From: Erinaceus europaeus
Lineage: Eukaryota; Chordata; Mammalia; Eulipotyphla; Erinaceidae
Reading direction: 5' to 3'
Length of the DNA stretch: 64,000 nucleotides
Assembly: GCF_950295315.1 (NCBI RefSeq)
Contig: NC_080172.1
Span: forward strand, 77,209,118 to 77,273,117
Of this stretch, positions 21,871-32,691 are shown piece after piece; positions within the stretch are counted from its first letter, which is position 1, and every line of letters begins with the position of its first letter. The notes under the pieces were generated by a model, which searched no databases, was not told the DNA's origin, and saw only the letters and a program-made list of their open reading frames with translations. A program made the position numbers and the translations under genes.

Positions 21871-22084
21871 TAAAAAGTTTTATGTCATCTTTATTTATTT
21901 ATTGGATAGAAACAACCAAAAATCAAGAGAGAAGGGGGTGACAGAAAGGGAGAGAGACGGAGAGACACCTGCAACATTGCTTCACCACTAGCAAAGTTTT
22001 CCCCCTGCAGGCTTGAACCTGGGTCCTTGAGCATTGTAACATGTGTGCTCAACCAGGTGCGCCACCACCCGCCTCTACTGCCAG
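21871..22084 (-). mobile_element. tRNA-headed SINE (GGTGGTGGCGCACCTGG type)
   Basis: The minus strand has GGCGGGTGGTGGCGCACCTG, GGTTGAGCACACATGTTACA and the AAGCTTT...GTGAAGCAATG body. TSD TCACTTCTTT occurs at 21861-21870 and 22085-22094. A small deletion removed the usual GGTGGGGACC sequence near 22008. Confidence 0.9.
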
Positions 22085-22094
22085 TCACTTCTTT

Positions 22095-22556
22095 ACTTCT
22101 CTGTACCCAGGCACAGCTTTCATTTCTTTTAAGTCACATCAAAATGGTAAGTAATAACATCGTTTTTATCTAGGCTAATGTACTTGTGTTATAAAAATAA
22201 TAAACTTAACTGCAAGCTCCTCAAGTATCAATCAACATCTTGCTTGGTAAAAGCCAAAAAAACCAAACCAAACCAAAACAAACAAACAAAAACCAAAACT
22301 CTATCCCTAAGCAATCAAATAAATAATTGAGAATACTACATTTTGGTCCTCTAGGATCCTGCCTAGTTGATAATGACTTGCTTATTTATACCACTTCTCA
22401 GTTTTCACATTCATGAAATCATGCATTCAACAAATATATAGCGAAGAAAGAGAAAATGTTGGGCATTGTTCTGGGTAGTAAGTATCTGTTTGTGAACAAA
22501 GGTTTCTACCCACACAAAGTTCAATTTCCACTGGGTAGGTGGGAAAGAAAATACCT
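22095..22556. other. Unique sequence, no gene seen
   Basis: It contains an (AACC/AAAC)-rich simple stretch at 22255-22292. No exon was recognised. Confidence 0.45.
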
Positions 22557-22690
22557 TGGAGAGCCAAGCGGTTGCACACCAGGTTAAGCACACATAGTTC
22601 CAAGCACAAGGACTGGCGCTAGGATCCTGGGTGGAGCCCCTGTCTCCCCACCTGCAGAGGGGTCGACAAGCAGTAAGCACATCTGTAGGC

Positions 22691-22722
<32 letters not shown>

Positions 22723-22848
22723 GTCCTCCCCTCTCCTCTCAATTTCTCTGTCCTATTTAAAAAAAAAAAATCGAAAAAAATAGCCACAGGAGCAGTGGAT
22801 TTGTAGTGCAGGCACCGGACCCCAGCGATAACCCTGGAGGCAAGAGTG
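22557..22848 (+). mobile_element. tRNA-headed SINE, long-tail type
   Basis: The plus strand has a GGTTGCACACCAGGTTAAGC head, a (CT)n body at 22690-22722, and the tail module CAGGAGCAGTGGATTTGTAG ... CCCAGCGATAACCCTGGAGG. The B-box region is diverged. Confidence 0.85.
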
Positions 22849-23045
22849 CACATCTTAAGGACCATGCTTAAGGACCAGGTACAGGAGCTGACAACACCAT
22901 ATGGAAGGACTGTGACAACAGATGCTGTGGTATCTTCGTCTCTTTCTATCCCCCTGTCTTAAGTAAGAAAAAGAGTACACAAGGAGTAGTGGAATCATGC
23001 AGACATACAGTCCCAGCATACCAAAAAACAAATAAAAATTTTTAA
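22849..23045 (+). mobile_element. Old SINE remnant
   Basis: GACCAGGTACAGGAGCTGAC ... AAGGAGTAGTGGAATCATGC resembles the body and tail module of the same SINE family, strongly diverged. Confidence 0.45.
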
Positions 23046-23081
23046 ATGAATGCATAGGTAACACTAAAGCTTAAAGAGAAC

Positions 23082-23112
<31 letters not shown>

Positions 23113-23529
23113 CTGAGAAGTAAGGTCCTGTCAGCATTGCAGCTTCACCAAAGACTACTATGGAGGCCATGTGAACATTGTTTTCCTGATCTTCCTGACT
23201 GCTTCTACTTTCATTAAGGAAACTGAATCTTTTAGCTTTCCCTTTCCTGTTCTCTGAATCAAATAGTCAAGGTGATAATTTCCTGCCTTCTTGGTCTTTG
23301 TTCTTTTCATTGTATGTTTGACCCTCTGACGTGTGTTCATGGAGACTACTGGATCCTAGTAACCCAGAACTTTTTTCCTTTTATTTTTCCCAAACTCTAA
23401 ACTAAATCCTTCTCTCCCTTCAAACCCAGATTGCTAGAGCTTGTGCATTATATTCTATTTGTATCTTTTAGTTTGAGGAGGCAGAGAGACCTAAACTTCC
23501 CAGACACAGAGCTTAATGTGGCATTTTGC
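23046..23529. other. Unique sequence, no gene seen
   Basis: A T/C-rich run lies at 23084-23113. No exon was recognised. Confidence 0.45.
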
Positions 23530-23617
23530 ACACTTATCTCTCTCAGACCATACAATAGCTCTCCAAGATGAATGAAGGCACAGAGAAATTAAGTGACCTG
23601 TCTCTGTAAGATCACAC
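23530..23617 (+). repeat. MIR-like remnant
   Basis: 'GAAGGCACAGAGAAATTAAG TGACCTGTCTCTGTAAGATC ACACAGG' matches the conserved core layout of MIR elements. Confidence 0.5.
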
Positions 23618-23691
23618 AGGCCAGGTGGTGGTGCACTCAATTGAATACTCACTTTACCATTTGGAAGGACCTAGGTTTGTTTTTTAAATTT

Positions 23692-23730
<39 letters not shown>

Positions 23731-24140
23731 TTTTCCCTTTTGTTCCCCCTTTTTATTGTTGTAGTTATTGTTGTTGTTATTGATGTCATAGTTGTTGGAT
23801 AGGACAGAGAGAAATGGAGAAAGGAGGGGAGGACAGAGAGGAGGAGAGAAAGATAGACACCTGCAGATCTGCTTCACTGCCTGTGAAGCGACTTCCCTGC
23901 AGGTGGGGTGCCAGGGGCTCGAACCGGGGTTCTAGTGCCAGTCCTTGCTCTTTGCACCATGTGCACTTAACCTGCTGCACTATTCGCCCGACTCCCAGGA
24001 CCTAGGTTTAAGCCACTGGTCTCCACCCACAGGGGGAAGCTTCATAAGCAGTGAAGCAATGTTGCTGTTGTTTCTCTTTCTCCCCCTCTGCTCTCAATTT
24101 CTCTCTGTCCTGTCAAGTAAATAAAGACCGCTGTTTTTTT
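23618..24140 (+). mobile_element. tRNA-headed SINE (GGTGGTGGCGCACC type), interrupted
   Basis: The head GGCCAGGTGGTGGTGCACTC at 23621 and the body resuming at 24010 (CCACAGGGGGAAGCTTCATA ... GTAAATAAAGACC) form one element. It is split by a minus-strand SINE at 23679-23996 inside its B-box region. Confidence 0.9.
23679..23996 (-). mobile_element. tRNA-headed SINE (CAAGGGCAACAAAAGGG tail type), nested
   Basis: The minus strand has GGGAGTCGGGCGAATAGTGC, CCCGGTTCGAGCCCCTGGCA and GCGACTTCACAGGCAGTGAA, with a tail rich in AACAACAATAAC and then (AAAT)n at 23690-23731 in reverse. TSD AGGACCTAGGTTT is perfect at 23666-23678 and 23997-24009. Confidence 0.95.
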
Positions 24141-24694
24141 AAAAAAAAAAAAAAATCACACAGTTAGCTATATATTTATTCAGTTTAGACTGAAGCCCAG
24201 CTTTGAGAAGACATGGTTGGGGCTTTTCTGTCTATCATTCTTGTCTCTCACTGTCCTGCTCCTGCCAACCAGCTTCAGCATAAGCTACAAATGGGCCCAA
24301 GTCAAGGCTGGCTCCAGAGCAGATAAGCAGCAGTGAAATTAATGGTGAAATTCTAACAACTTCTATTCATATTTTTTCCTCTACTAGAGAAATCAATAGC
24401 AAACTGTAACACTGGACTAAGATGAACTCAGAAAACTCTTTGGTAGATTAAGGAAATAGTTAATATTTTGAAGAGAAAAGGAAGCACCAAAGTACATTTC
24501 CCAAAGAGGAAGAACTGAATTGAAATCAAAGTAATTATGCCTGACCTTTGTCAAAGCCCTCAATTAATTGGGTCTTGAATATCACTCTGAAGTGATATTT
24601 TCTTTGTGATTCTTCCCTAATTTAAAAAAGAATATATAACATCTGTATCTGGCTAGACTAAAAACCAGTCGGCAGTTTCCTCAGATAATTTGTG
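24141..24694. other. Unique sequence, no gene seen
   Basis: No exon or repeat core was recognised. Confidence 0.45.
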
Positions 24695-24701
24695 TGCAAA
24701 T

Positions 24702-24917
24702 CATTATTATTTTATTATTTATTTATTTATTATTGGGTAGAGACAGAGAGAAATTGAGAGGGATGGGGAAGATAGACAGAAGGAAAAAGACAGACACCTG
24801 CAGCACTGCTTCACCACTTGTGAAGCTTTTCCCCTGCAGGTGAGGACCAGGGGCTTGAACCCGGGTCCTTGCACACTGTAATGTGTGTGCTCAACCAGGT
24901 GCACCACCACCTGGCCT
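24702..24917 (-). mobile_element. tRNA-headed SINE (GGTGGTGGTGCACCTGG type)
   Basis: The minus strand has GGCCAGGTGGTGGTGCACCT, CCCGGGTTCAAGCCCCTGGT and AAGCTTCACAAGTGGTGAAG, then the A/T-rich tail. The short duplication TGCAAAT (24695-24701, 24918-24924) extends imperfectly to 11 bp. Confidence 0.9.
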
Positions 24918-25033
24918 TGCAAATTATTTCTGTATCATAACAAAAGGCCTAAAAATTTTGTAAAGGGATACTTAACTCCTTAATTCAGTCGAAAGGATAC
25001 CTACAATTGCTTGTTTTAAAGATTCTGAATATA

Positions 25034-25150
25034 TGGGCTGGCAAGATAGTTTACTTGCAAATAGTGCATTTGCTTGGCCCCCACCACACTGGAGAAGGAG
25101 CTTCAGTGCTGTAGTGTCTCTGACTTTATCTGTTAAAGAAGAAAAGGAAA
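25034..25150 (+). mobile_element. Old SINE remnant
   Basis: GGGCTGGCAAGATAGTTTAC, TTGCAAATAGTGCATTTGCT and GAAGGAGCTTCAGTGCTGTA match a decayed tRNA-headed SINE. Confidence 0.5.
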
Positions 25151-25384
25151 GAAAAGAGGCTCGTTCTCTCTGTGTGTATGTGTATGTAATACACACACGT
25201 ACATATATTAGAGATACGATACAGTCAAAGAGAAAATGAGACAGAGGAAAGAATAGTCTGTCATACATTTACCAAAATTCTGGCAGCAGTATACCTGCAA
25301 AACAATGGTTTCAGTCTAATTATAAAAATGATGGATATATTTGAAGCATGGTCAGTGCAGGTAAACAACAGCAGTAAAAGTAAG
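25151..25384. other. Short unique stretch
   Basis: A (GT/AC)-rich patch lies near 25170-25200. Nothing else was recognised. Confidence 0.4.
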
Positions 25385-25640
25385 AACTCAGTAGTCAGAA
25401 TGCCTGAGAATGAAATCTGGCTCCATTACCTCTTATCTGTGTGACTTTGAGTGAATGATTTCACTGCTCTGAGTCTATTTCCTTGTATGCAGATTGGGAA
25501 TTCAAGGGCTGAGTGATACCTGGCTGAGAACACATGCTGCAGATTAGGAATTCAAATAGTGCTCCCTAAATGGGATTATAGTGAGGATTAAGTAAAATCA
25601 AGTCTGCAAAGCATTAAGAACTTAGTAAGCCCTTTATGCA
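25385..25640 (+). repeat. MIR element remnant with small internal duplication
   Basis: 'TCTGGCTCCATTACCTCTTA TCTGTGTGACTTTGAGTGA' then 'TTCACTGCTCTGAGTCTATT' is a clear MIR core. An imperfect duplication (GCAGATTGGGAATTCAA / GCAGATTAGGAATTCAA) lies near 25490 and 25541. Confidence 0.65.
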
Positions 25641-25662
25641 TAATTGCTATTGTTATTTTTGT

Positions 25663-25800
25663 TTGCTTTATTTTTGTTTTTACAAGAAAGTGAAAAAGAC
25701 AGACACCAGAATACAGCTTAGCTCTGGCATGTGTGGTGCCAGGGACTGAACCTAGAATCTTCATAAGTCCTGTGCTCTACTGCTGAGCTATCTCCTTGAT
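25663..25800 (-). mobile_element. Old tRNA-derived SINE
   Basis: The minus strand has GAGATAGCTCAGCAGTAGAG, AGGTTCAGTCCCTGGCACCA (B box) and CAGAGCTAAGCTGT, then an A-rich tail. Confidence 0.65.
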
Positions 25801-25818
25801 TCACTATTTTAGTTACTC

Positions 25819-25819
<1 letters not shown>

Positions 25820-25882
<63 letters not shown>

Positions 25883-25883
25883 C
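25820..25883. repeat. (CA)n microsatellite
   Basis: About 64 bp of AC dinucleotides with a single interruption (CATAC near 25858). Open frames across it in several phases are artefacts. Confidence 0.97.
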
Positions 25884-26719
25884 CCAAAGATGCGCTTTGG
25901 GACTGAAGGAAGAACAGAATCCTTGTGGCATTTGAATGACTGATGCTCTTTCAAGAGCACAGCGACTCTTTTCATAGAATGACAGTCTTCCCTGCTCCAA
26001 AAACCCTGTTGAGAGCACTGCTCTGCCATAGTCCAGGCATCTTGCACACAGAGGCGGCAGGTTTTCAGGTCTTCTTTTAAGAGCCTTGGAAGGGGAAAGC
26101 AGATAGGGTGGTGGAAGAATAAATAAATCCTTATTTTTGTATAGTTCAGCCAAAGGGACAAGTAATATACATCAAGTTATTGACTAGTAGTGTTTCCCAG
26201 GATGAGACTGGAAATGAAATTCTGTTAGAGGAACAATTCATTTTAGAGTATAAAATGAAATTATTTTCATGAGCATTACATCCCATTTGCTGAATCTGAC
26301 AGAGTTTCTGAGGAAAGTAAGAATCAAGCAGCCTTCAGTGCCACTTCTTCCTTGCTGTTCAGGACTCCTGCCCACACTGGTTGTTCCACTCTACTCAGTC
26401 TTCTTTTCCTCCTTACTGTTTCAAGCTTTTGGGATAGAGCTGAGCCTGTAAGCAAAACCAGGCTCCCTTGGCTAGGAAGTGAGAAGGGGGCAGGGGAGAA
26501 ATGTTGACAATGGGAATTCTGAAAAACTGGAGTAAGATACATGTGACAAATCTATAAGTTTGTTGTTAATTACAGTAAAATAGTAAAATTCATGCTTAAC
26601 CTTAATAACTACCACCAGCCTATCACTATGGGCTGTCTCATCTGTAAGATTTTGTTAGGAAAATTATTCAGTTGGTACGTCCCGAGACAATATAATAACA
26701 GTATAATAATTAAAGTATG
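25884..26719. other. Unique sequence, no gene seen
   Basis: Somewhat GC-richer sequence at 26300-26480 gives overlapping frames on both strands. None resembles a known protein or has convincing splice sites. Confidence 0.4.
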
Positions 26720-26960
26720 AATTATAACTATAGTCTCAGGCTTTCTAGGTTTGAACCCTGACTTTCTCTTACTTACTAGCCATTATACTTTGGGAAAGTC
26801 AGTTTTATTCCTTGTATCTCAGTTATCTTATTCACAAACTGGGCACAAAATGGGAGGTAACAACTCAAATGACTTTTGTTAAATTAAATGAGTTTATAAT
26901 GCATGTCAAGTATTATAAAGATGCCTGGAATTTTTCTTGGCACTAAGGCCTGGAAAGATG
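26720..26960 (+). repeat. MIR-like remnant
   Basis: 'TAGGTTTGAACCCTGACTTT', 'ACTTACTAGCCATTATACTT TGGGAAAGTCA', 'CTTGTATCTCAGTTATCTTA' follow the MIR consensus order. Confidence 0.6.
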
Positions 26961-27399
26961 GTATGCTATCAGGGAGTCTATAACCTAGAAATGTGGTACT
27001 GCAGTCAGCTCCTAGTACGTCTTTGCAGACAGCAGGTGCACATCAAGACTGTGGGGAGCTGACAGAAATTGCTGATTCACTGCTGGGTCCACAGCAGTGC
27101 TGTGCAGTTTAACATCACAAAATTCCTTAGAGAAAACAATGGTTTTATACACTGCCTCTACAATTATGAACAAAACCCTCTTTATAATATATCATTAGTT
27201 CAAAACTCCTTGTCCTAATGCTAAAAGCCTTTAAAAACTATGAAATGGAAGGAAAAGTTTTAGTCTTTAAACAGAGAGATTGTTTTTCTCATTGCTTTAT
27301 GTAATCACTTATAAAACTAGGAAGTATATGTTCACAAATGATATGCCCACTGATGAGCTACGAGGAGCACAGCTGTGTGTCCAATCAACAAAGACCAAA
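26961..27399. other. Unique sequence, no gene seen
   Basis: No exon or repeat core was recognised. Confidence 0.4.
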
Positions 27400-27627
27400 G
27401 ACCCTACCTCTGCAGGTAGAGTGCAGGACTTGCACTACAAGGCCCAGAGTTTGATCCCCAGCGCTGCATATGCTAGAACAGTGTTCTGGCTTCTTTCTTC
27501 TCACATCTTCTCATCTCAATCTCTTTCTCTCTCTCTTCTTTCTTCTCACATCTTCTCATCTCAATCTCTTTCTCTCTCCCTCCTTCCCTCCCTCCCTCCC
27601 TCCCTCAATAATTACATCTCAAAAAAG
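27400..27627 (+). mobile_element. Old SINE with expanded pyrimidine body
   Basis: The head region GCAGGTAGAGTGCAGGACTT and B box GAGTTTGATCCCCAGCGCTG are followed by a duplicated 45-bp pyrimidine unit and a (CCTC)n run. Confidence 0.6.
27490..27579. repeat. Tandem duplication of a 45-bp CT-rich unit
   Basis: Two essentially identical 45-bp units (27490-27534 and 27535-27579), each containing CTTCTCACATCTTCTCATCT. They lie inside the SINE body. Confidence 0.9.
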
Positions 27628-27859
27628 TAAAATAAAAAAAAAAGAACATTATGGATTGTTTTAAAGTTATAAAGTTGTTCCCCTTTCTGTCCTCTTACAC
27701 CTTAAATAGTATTCCTTGATCTTCCCATTAGCTGTTTTCAAATTATTATTTTAAAAATCTAAAAGTTCTTATAATATCTTAGAAAAACAGACTACAAGGA
27801 GGAAACCTTAAACCCCCTCAGTTTCAGACAATTTAAAGCAAAAGAAATATGTAACTTTA

Positions 27860-28656
27860 TGGGGCCCACTTTCCTGCATGCTTCTCTCAATTCAAATCAA
27901 ATAATATTGCATCCTCGGATCACAACCCAATAAATGCGAGTGCCACCCCAGCATGCTTCACTTCAGACTGTGACCAGACTTCAGGTATGGAGTGACAACC
28001 CTTTAGCTTCATCACTCGGGTAAGACCTTTCCTTTCATAGTATTCTCTAATTCCATTCCAGGTGTTCCACTCCCCAATAAAGACCCCAATCCTAGATATA
28101 GTCCAGGTCCCCTGAGATAGAGCATATGTTCACACGTGCCCATAAGCTAAGGAAAAATATATACCTGAAAGTTGAAGTACACAAGAGCATGCAGAGAATA
28201 CCTCCCAACGCTTCATTTGCACTATTCCAGTCTTTAGGTCCATGGTCATTCAACAATTTGTTTGGCTTTGTATGTTAACTCTCTTTTCAGCCACCAGGTT
28301 CCGGATGCCAGCACGATGCCAACCAGACTTCCCTGGACTGACAACCCCACCAATGTGTATTGGAGCTCCACTTCCCCAGAGACCCACCCTACTAGGGAAA
28401 GAGAGAGGCAGACTGGGAGTATGGATTGACCAGTCAACACCCATGTTAAGCGGGGAAGCAATTATAGAAGCCAGACCTTCCACCTTCTGCAACCCACAAT
28501 GACCCTGGGTCCATCCTCCCAGAGGGATAGAGAATGGGAAGGCTATCAGGGGAGGGGATGGGATATGGAGATCGGATGGTGGGAATTGTGTGGAACTGTA
28601 CCCCTCTTATCCTATGGTTTTGTTAATGTCTCCTTTCTTAAATAAAAAAAAAAAAA
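27860..28656 (+). mobile_element. 5'-truncated L1 (3' UTR) with 19-bp TSD
   Basis: A plus-strand copy of the distal L1 3' UTR ending ...GTTTTGTTAATGTCTCCTTT, then AAATA(A)n. The TSD AAAGAAATATGTAACTTTA occurs at 27841-27859 and 28657-28675 (partly overlapping the poly(A)). It confirms the orientation and extent of this recurrent module. Frames of 60-86 codons here are artefacts seen in every copy. Confidence 0.93.
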
Positions 28657-28686
28657 AAAGAAATATGTAACTTTAAACCTCAAAGC

Positions 28687-28870
28687 AGCAGCTGGGGAAA
28701 TGGCTCAACTGGTAGAGTCCCAGACTCTCTGCCCAAGGCTCCCAGTTTAACCCCCAGTACTGCACTGCTAGAGTGGGGCTCTGGCTCTTCCCCTTTCTCC
28801 TCTCTGCATAATATGAATCACTTTCCCTTAAACTCCTTTGGATAAATAAAATCAAGATTTTTAAAAGTCA
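28687..28870 (+). mobile_element. Old tRNA-derived SINE
   Basis: The plus strand has GCTGGGGAAATGGCTCAACT, GGTAGAGTCCCAGACTCTCT, a degenerate B box (CAGTTTAACCCCCAGTACTG) and a GGATAAATAAAATC end. Confidence 0.65.
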
Positions 28871-28904
28871 AAAAAGAATATATCACACAATTAAAAAAAA
28901 AACA

Positions 28905-29192
28905 ACAACTAGCAGGGTCAGGAAATAGCTGAGCCTGGTTTAAGTACACACTTGCATGAGGACGCAGGTTTGAGTCTCAGGTACCACATGGAAGCATCAT
29001 GCAAAGGAGAAATTTCACAAGCGATGGAGTGGTTCTATGGTGTCTCTTCTCTCTCTCTTTCTCATTTCTGTCTTTTACCTCCTATCTGGGAAGAGAGAGA
29101 GAGAGAGAGAGAGCAAAATAGTAACAAAAGATCCAGCCAGAAGTATTGGAATCGTGCAGGTATGAGACCATGGTGGGGAAAAAAAAAAAATC
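28905..29192 (+). mobile_element. tRNA-headed SINE, diverged
   Basis: The plus strand has CAGGGTCAGGAAATAGCTGA, GAGCCTGGTTTAAGTACACA, GCAGGTTTGAGTCTCAGGTA (B box) and a (GA)n run at 29092-29114, then an A-rich end. Confidence 0.65.
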
Positions 29193-29634
29193 AAACAAAG
29201 CATCCAAATCAATACTTTTATTAGAGCAGATTTTTATTTGAAATTAGCTTCATATGCTTTATTTGAATGAGTAGATGGAATTATGCACAAGGCAGGAGAG
29301 CAATAATATCTTGGGAATCTAGGAAACATGTTACCTCCCTAAGTCAGCCAACAAACTTAACTTATTTTCCTGCTTTCCATTATCCTATTCTTCTTTCTTA
29401 TTTCTCTTTCCACTTAGTGGAAGGAAGATCCTAAGTTAATGTCACACCCTGAAGCTTCAAACTCACGGGGCTGCCCATCTTCTTCCTGAAGGACTAGGCC
29501 AGCTCTTATTACTGACCAGGTCCATCTCTCCTATAGCTGCAACTCTCTTTCCACAGCCTGGATTCCTCTTTCATCTTTTTGAGGGAAAGGCCCCTGGCAG
29601 CACTGTTATTTGAAATCATATTATTTTAACTTTG
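29193..29634. other. Unique sequence, no gene seen
   Basis: No exon or repeat core was recognised. Confidence 0.4.
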
Positions 29635-29646
29635 GAAAAGAGCTCT

Positions 29647-29955
29647 TGGGGGCCAGGCAGTGGTACGCCTCATTAAGTACGCAAAATACTAAGCACAAAG
29701 ATCCATGCAAGGATACGGGTTCGAGACCCTGACTCTGCACATGCAGGGGGGCACTTCACAAGCATGGAAGCAGGTCTAAAGGTGTCTATCTCTCTCCCTC
29801 TCTATCTTCCTCTCATCTCTCAATTTCTTTCTGTCTTATCCAATAAAATGGAAAAAAAATGGCTTCCAGGAGCAGTGGATACGTAGTGCTGGCACTGAGC
29901 CCCAGCGATAATCCTGGAGAGGAAAAAAAAAATTAAAAAAGGAAAAAAGAAAAAA
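29647..29955 (+). mobile_element. tRNA-headed SINE, long-tail type, with TSD
   Basis: The plus strand has GGGGCCAGGCAGTGGTACGC, the B box GGGTTCGAGACCC, a pyrimidine body, TCCAATAAAATGG, the tail module CAGGAGCAGTGGATACGTAG and an A-rich end. TSD GAAAAGAGCTCT lies at 29635-29646 and 29956-29967. Confidence 0.92.
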
Positions 29956-30098
29956 GAAAAGAGCTCTCTTATCTGCTACATTTCTCAACTAATTGCTACC
30001 AGTTCTACTCTTAAAGTCACTTCAGTCTGAGTGTAGCCCATGATCTCCACCACCTGATATGGGCATCTCCTCTCTTATCCTGCTTCACCTAGAGCCTT

Positions 30099-30292
30099 TG
30101 GGATGCATTGGATCGACCTTCTCGTGGTGCATCCCGTGAGTACCCATTTATTGGGGAAACTGACGATCCTTCCTAGCCGACTGAATCCACATGGATCCCA
30201 GTCACTTTCAAAGCCAGCAACAAGCAGACATCAGGCTCAACCTGACGCTGTTGACTGGCTACGGAAGAAGGGCAAACGCTAGAAGAAGAAGA
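30099..30292 (+). mobile_element. 194-bp SINE-like element sharing its tail with the non-L1 LINE at 14.6-15.2 kb
   Basis: A compact insertion bounded by perfect 12-bp duplications ACCTAGAGCCTT (30087-30098 and 30293-30304). Its last 64 bp (30229-30292) match the LINE tail at 15120-15182 with two substitutions by eye, and both end in the same AGAAGAAGAAG-type run instead of poly(A). The first 130 bp are unrelated to any other repeat in this window and carry an 8-bp inverted repeat (GGGATGCA ... TGCATCCC). It is either a SINE that uses that LINE's machinery or an internally deleted LINE derivative (5' end joined to 3' end, like Bov-tA versus BovB). No convincing A/B promoter boxes were seen. 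Confidence 0.85.
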
Positions 30293-30304
30293 ACCTAGAG
30301 CCTT

Positions 30305-31149
30305 CTACTTCCTTTTCCAGCCTTATCTCTTCCTGCTCAGTTTTACTCGCCATAGTGCTAGCTCCATGACTCGTCCATAAAATACAAATCTGATGTCCTC
30401 ATTCATCTTCAGTGGATTCCTCCGGCCCTCAAAATAAGGTCCGAATGTCCTGAACTAAAAGTTCTCTCCTAAAACTCACTTCATTTGCATTGTTTTTCTT
30501 CATTATTGTGGCTTCAAGTTTCACCCACATATCATTATTTTCACACAAATGGATTATTTATTTATTTTTGCAAAACAAAATTTTATTGATCTCATTGGAT
30601 TATTTATAAGGCAAATTATTATAATGAAAAGCTACAGAGAAGGGAAAATATGTTTAAACAAGTTACAAAGAGAAGACAGAGAAACAGGAGAAAAGCACAG
30701 ATTTTGTTCAAGTTAATGTAACAACAGTAAATGTGAGGAAGTAAGATACGTATTTTCATATAATAATACCTGTTTGTAGCCACAAAGGTATTATACCTTG
30801 GCATAATACTCTTCAGGCATAATATGCCTTATAATTCTAAAGTAATCTTAATGATTCCAAATGCTTTCTTTGTCCAAATTTATGAGTTTTGTAACGTTAT
30901 AAGCCAGGATTAGAAAAGATTTTGCCATCTTTGGTAGATTGAAATGTACTTGCTGGAAATTAAAAAAGCATTAGAATCTGTATTCCCACTTTAAAAAAAA
31001 TAAAGAAGCGAGAGAGAAAAATGACTAACTTGGTATTTAGAAGGAGAAGAAAAAGAAAGGGACATGAAGACATATCAGACCACTAAATGATTGATTCTAT
31101 TTCAGACTGGATTTGAGGAAAGGATGACACTTAGGTATTTATGTACTTT
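30305..31149. other. Unique sequence, no gene seen
   Basis: No exon or repeat core was recognised. Confidence 0.4.
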
Positions 31150-31290
31150 TAATTAGTATAATTTCATTTTAGTGTCCAGAGACACAAAATGAGGTGAGTA
31201 TGATTATCCATATTTCACAGGTAAGGAAACAGACTAGCAGTGTTCACCTCAATCACTCTGGTGGTAATCACTGCTTAAACAAAGTGCTTA
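31150..31290 (+). repeat. MIR-like remnant
   Basis: 'GAGGTGAGTATGATTATCCA TATTTCACAGGTAAGGAAAC' corresponds to the MIR core read on the plus strand. Confidence 0.5.
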
Positions 31291-32558
31291 AAGTTAAAGG
31301 GGAGTATTCAGTCCTCCTGTTTCCCTTTCCACTCCTCTCTTCCCCTGGGAGGATGAATGGCTTGCCTGATAGGTATTTTAGTACTCTCTATTTCCAGAGG
31401 CACTGTTTCTAACACATTCTATGCCTTGACTTTGATACTGAATAGAGAAGGACAGAAGTAGGGCTGCAGTCTAACAAATGAAAGAAGCATATTTCTCAGT
31501 TGATTGTGAATAAGAGAGGGGTTGACAGAGAGCTGTGAAGTAACTCCCCAAAGTATACAATGGGCACTCAATACGTACTTGCTAAATGAATGAGTAATTT
31601 GCTTAAGGACATATAGGAAAGAGACATGAATCCACACCTGACAGAAAAGCCCATGTTTTTCTGAAATCACTTCAGTGGCTTCTTATGGAATGCTCTATTT
31701 CTAGGCTTCAAATAATGTTTCAGTATGAGTGACAAGAAACAGACAACACTGGCTTGTATAGACATTTTTGCTACCTTAAAAGCACAAGTAAACCTCAAGA
31801 TTCAGCTAACAAACCAAAAGCCTACACCCATGGCAAAGGTGAGTTCACAAATCTTTATTCACAAGTACTGACTTTATAAAGGGTCAATACTGACTGAGTC
31901 TTCTGTAGACTGAGGAGGATCTGGAAGATGCAGAGCAGTAGCACATGTGACAGATGAGGGAGGAGAAAGCAAGCAGTCAAGCATGAACCTAGACATGCAC
32001 AAAGGGGCAGAGTAAGCGGCCGAAGACCAGAAGAAGATGAAGGGCCAACAGGGTTAACAGGTGGGGAGGAAACAGGGATAAAAAAAGTGAACATAAAACC
32101 TCTCAGAAGGAGAGGCTGCAGAGGCAGGGGAAAAAGTATGTCCAAACAAATAGCATAAAGAGGAGACTGATAAAAAGAACAGGGATCAATACATCACTTG
32201 CATTAAAAATGGATTTTCCACTTCACGATGAGATGATGAGAAGTGAGAGCTGAAGACTGGGCCAATAGCTTTCAGGAACTAAGAAGCAAAACACCCAGGT
32301 TGAAAATGGTTTGAGGAGCCAGAAAATGGCATGGTTTTTGCTGCAGGCCAAAGTGAAATTAAAGTAATGATAGCATCTGCTACCCCTGCTCTCTTCATTC
32401 CACTTCAGGCACTAAACTGGGGGTGGGGGAAGGTGAGGGCTGTTTGGCTGGTAACCATGTATGAGTTCAGCAGGGGACTTGTTTGAATGAGCTAATACAG
32501 TGGCTTTTGGACAGAATTCATGGTTGTGTGTTCACATACACCATATAAAAACAGGTTT
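31291..32558. other. Mostly unique sequence, no gene seen
   Basis: A MIR/L2-like piece may lie at 31540-31640 (ACTTGCTAAATGAATGAGTA). Otherwise nothing was recognised. Confidence 0.4.
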
Positions 32559-32577
32559 GTCTTTGCTTTCCAAGCAG

Positions 32578-32691
32578 TCTCTTCTCTCTCTCTCTCTCTC
32601 TCTCCCTTTCCCTCTCTCTCTCTTCCTTTCTCCCTCTCTCTCTCCCTCTCCCTCTCTCCCTTTCTTCCTCTCTCTCTTCAGTTTAAAGGCT
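32578..32691. repeat. (TC)n-rich low-complexity tract
   Basis: Mixed CTCTCT/CCCT/TTCC repeats over about 110 bp. The purine/pyrimidine strand bias yields spurious frames on both strands. Confidence 0.95.

Noticed and set aside
25718..26161. Minus-strand frames of 111-147 codons with Cys-Val repeats
   Set aside because: They run through the (CA)n microsatellite and adjacent unique sequence. There is no protein similarity.
28242..28502. Frames of 70-90 codons in the L1 3' UTR (also at 1723-2056, 11191-11430, 21521-21805, 37223-37405, 45178-45426)
   Set aside because: They recur in every copy of a noncoding L1 3' UTR, in both strands, and decay freely between copies.
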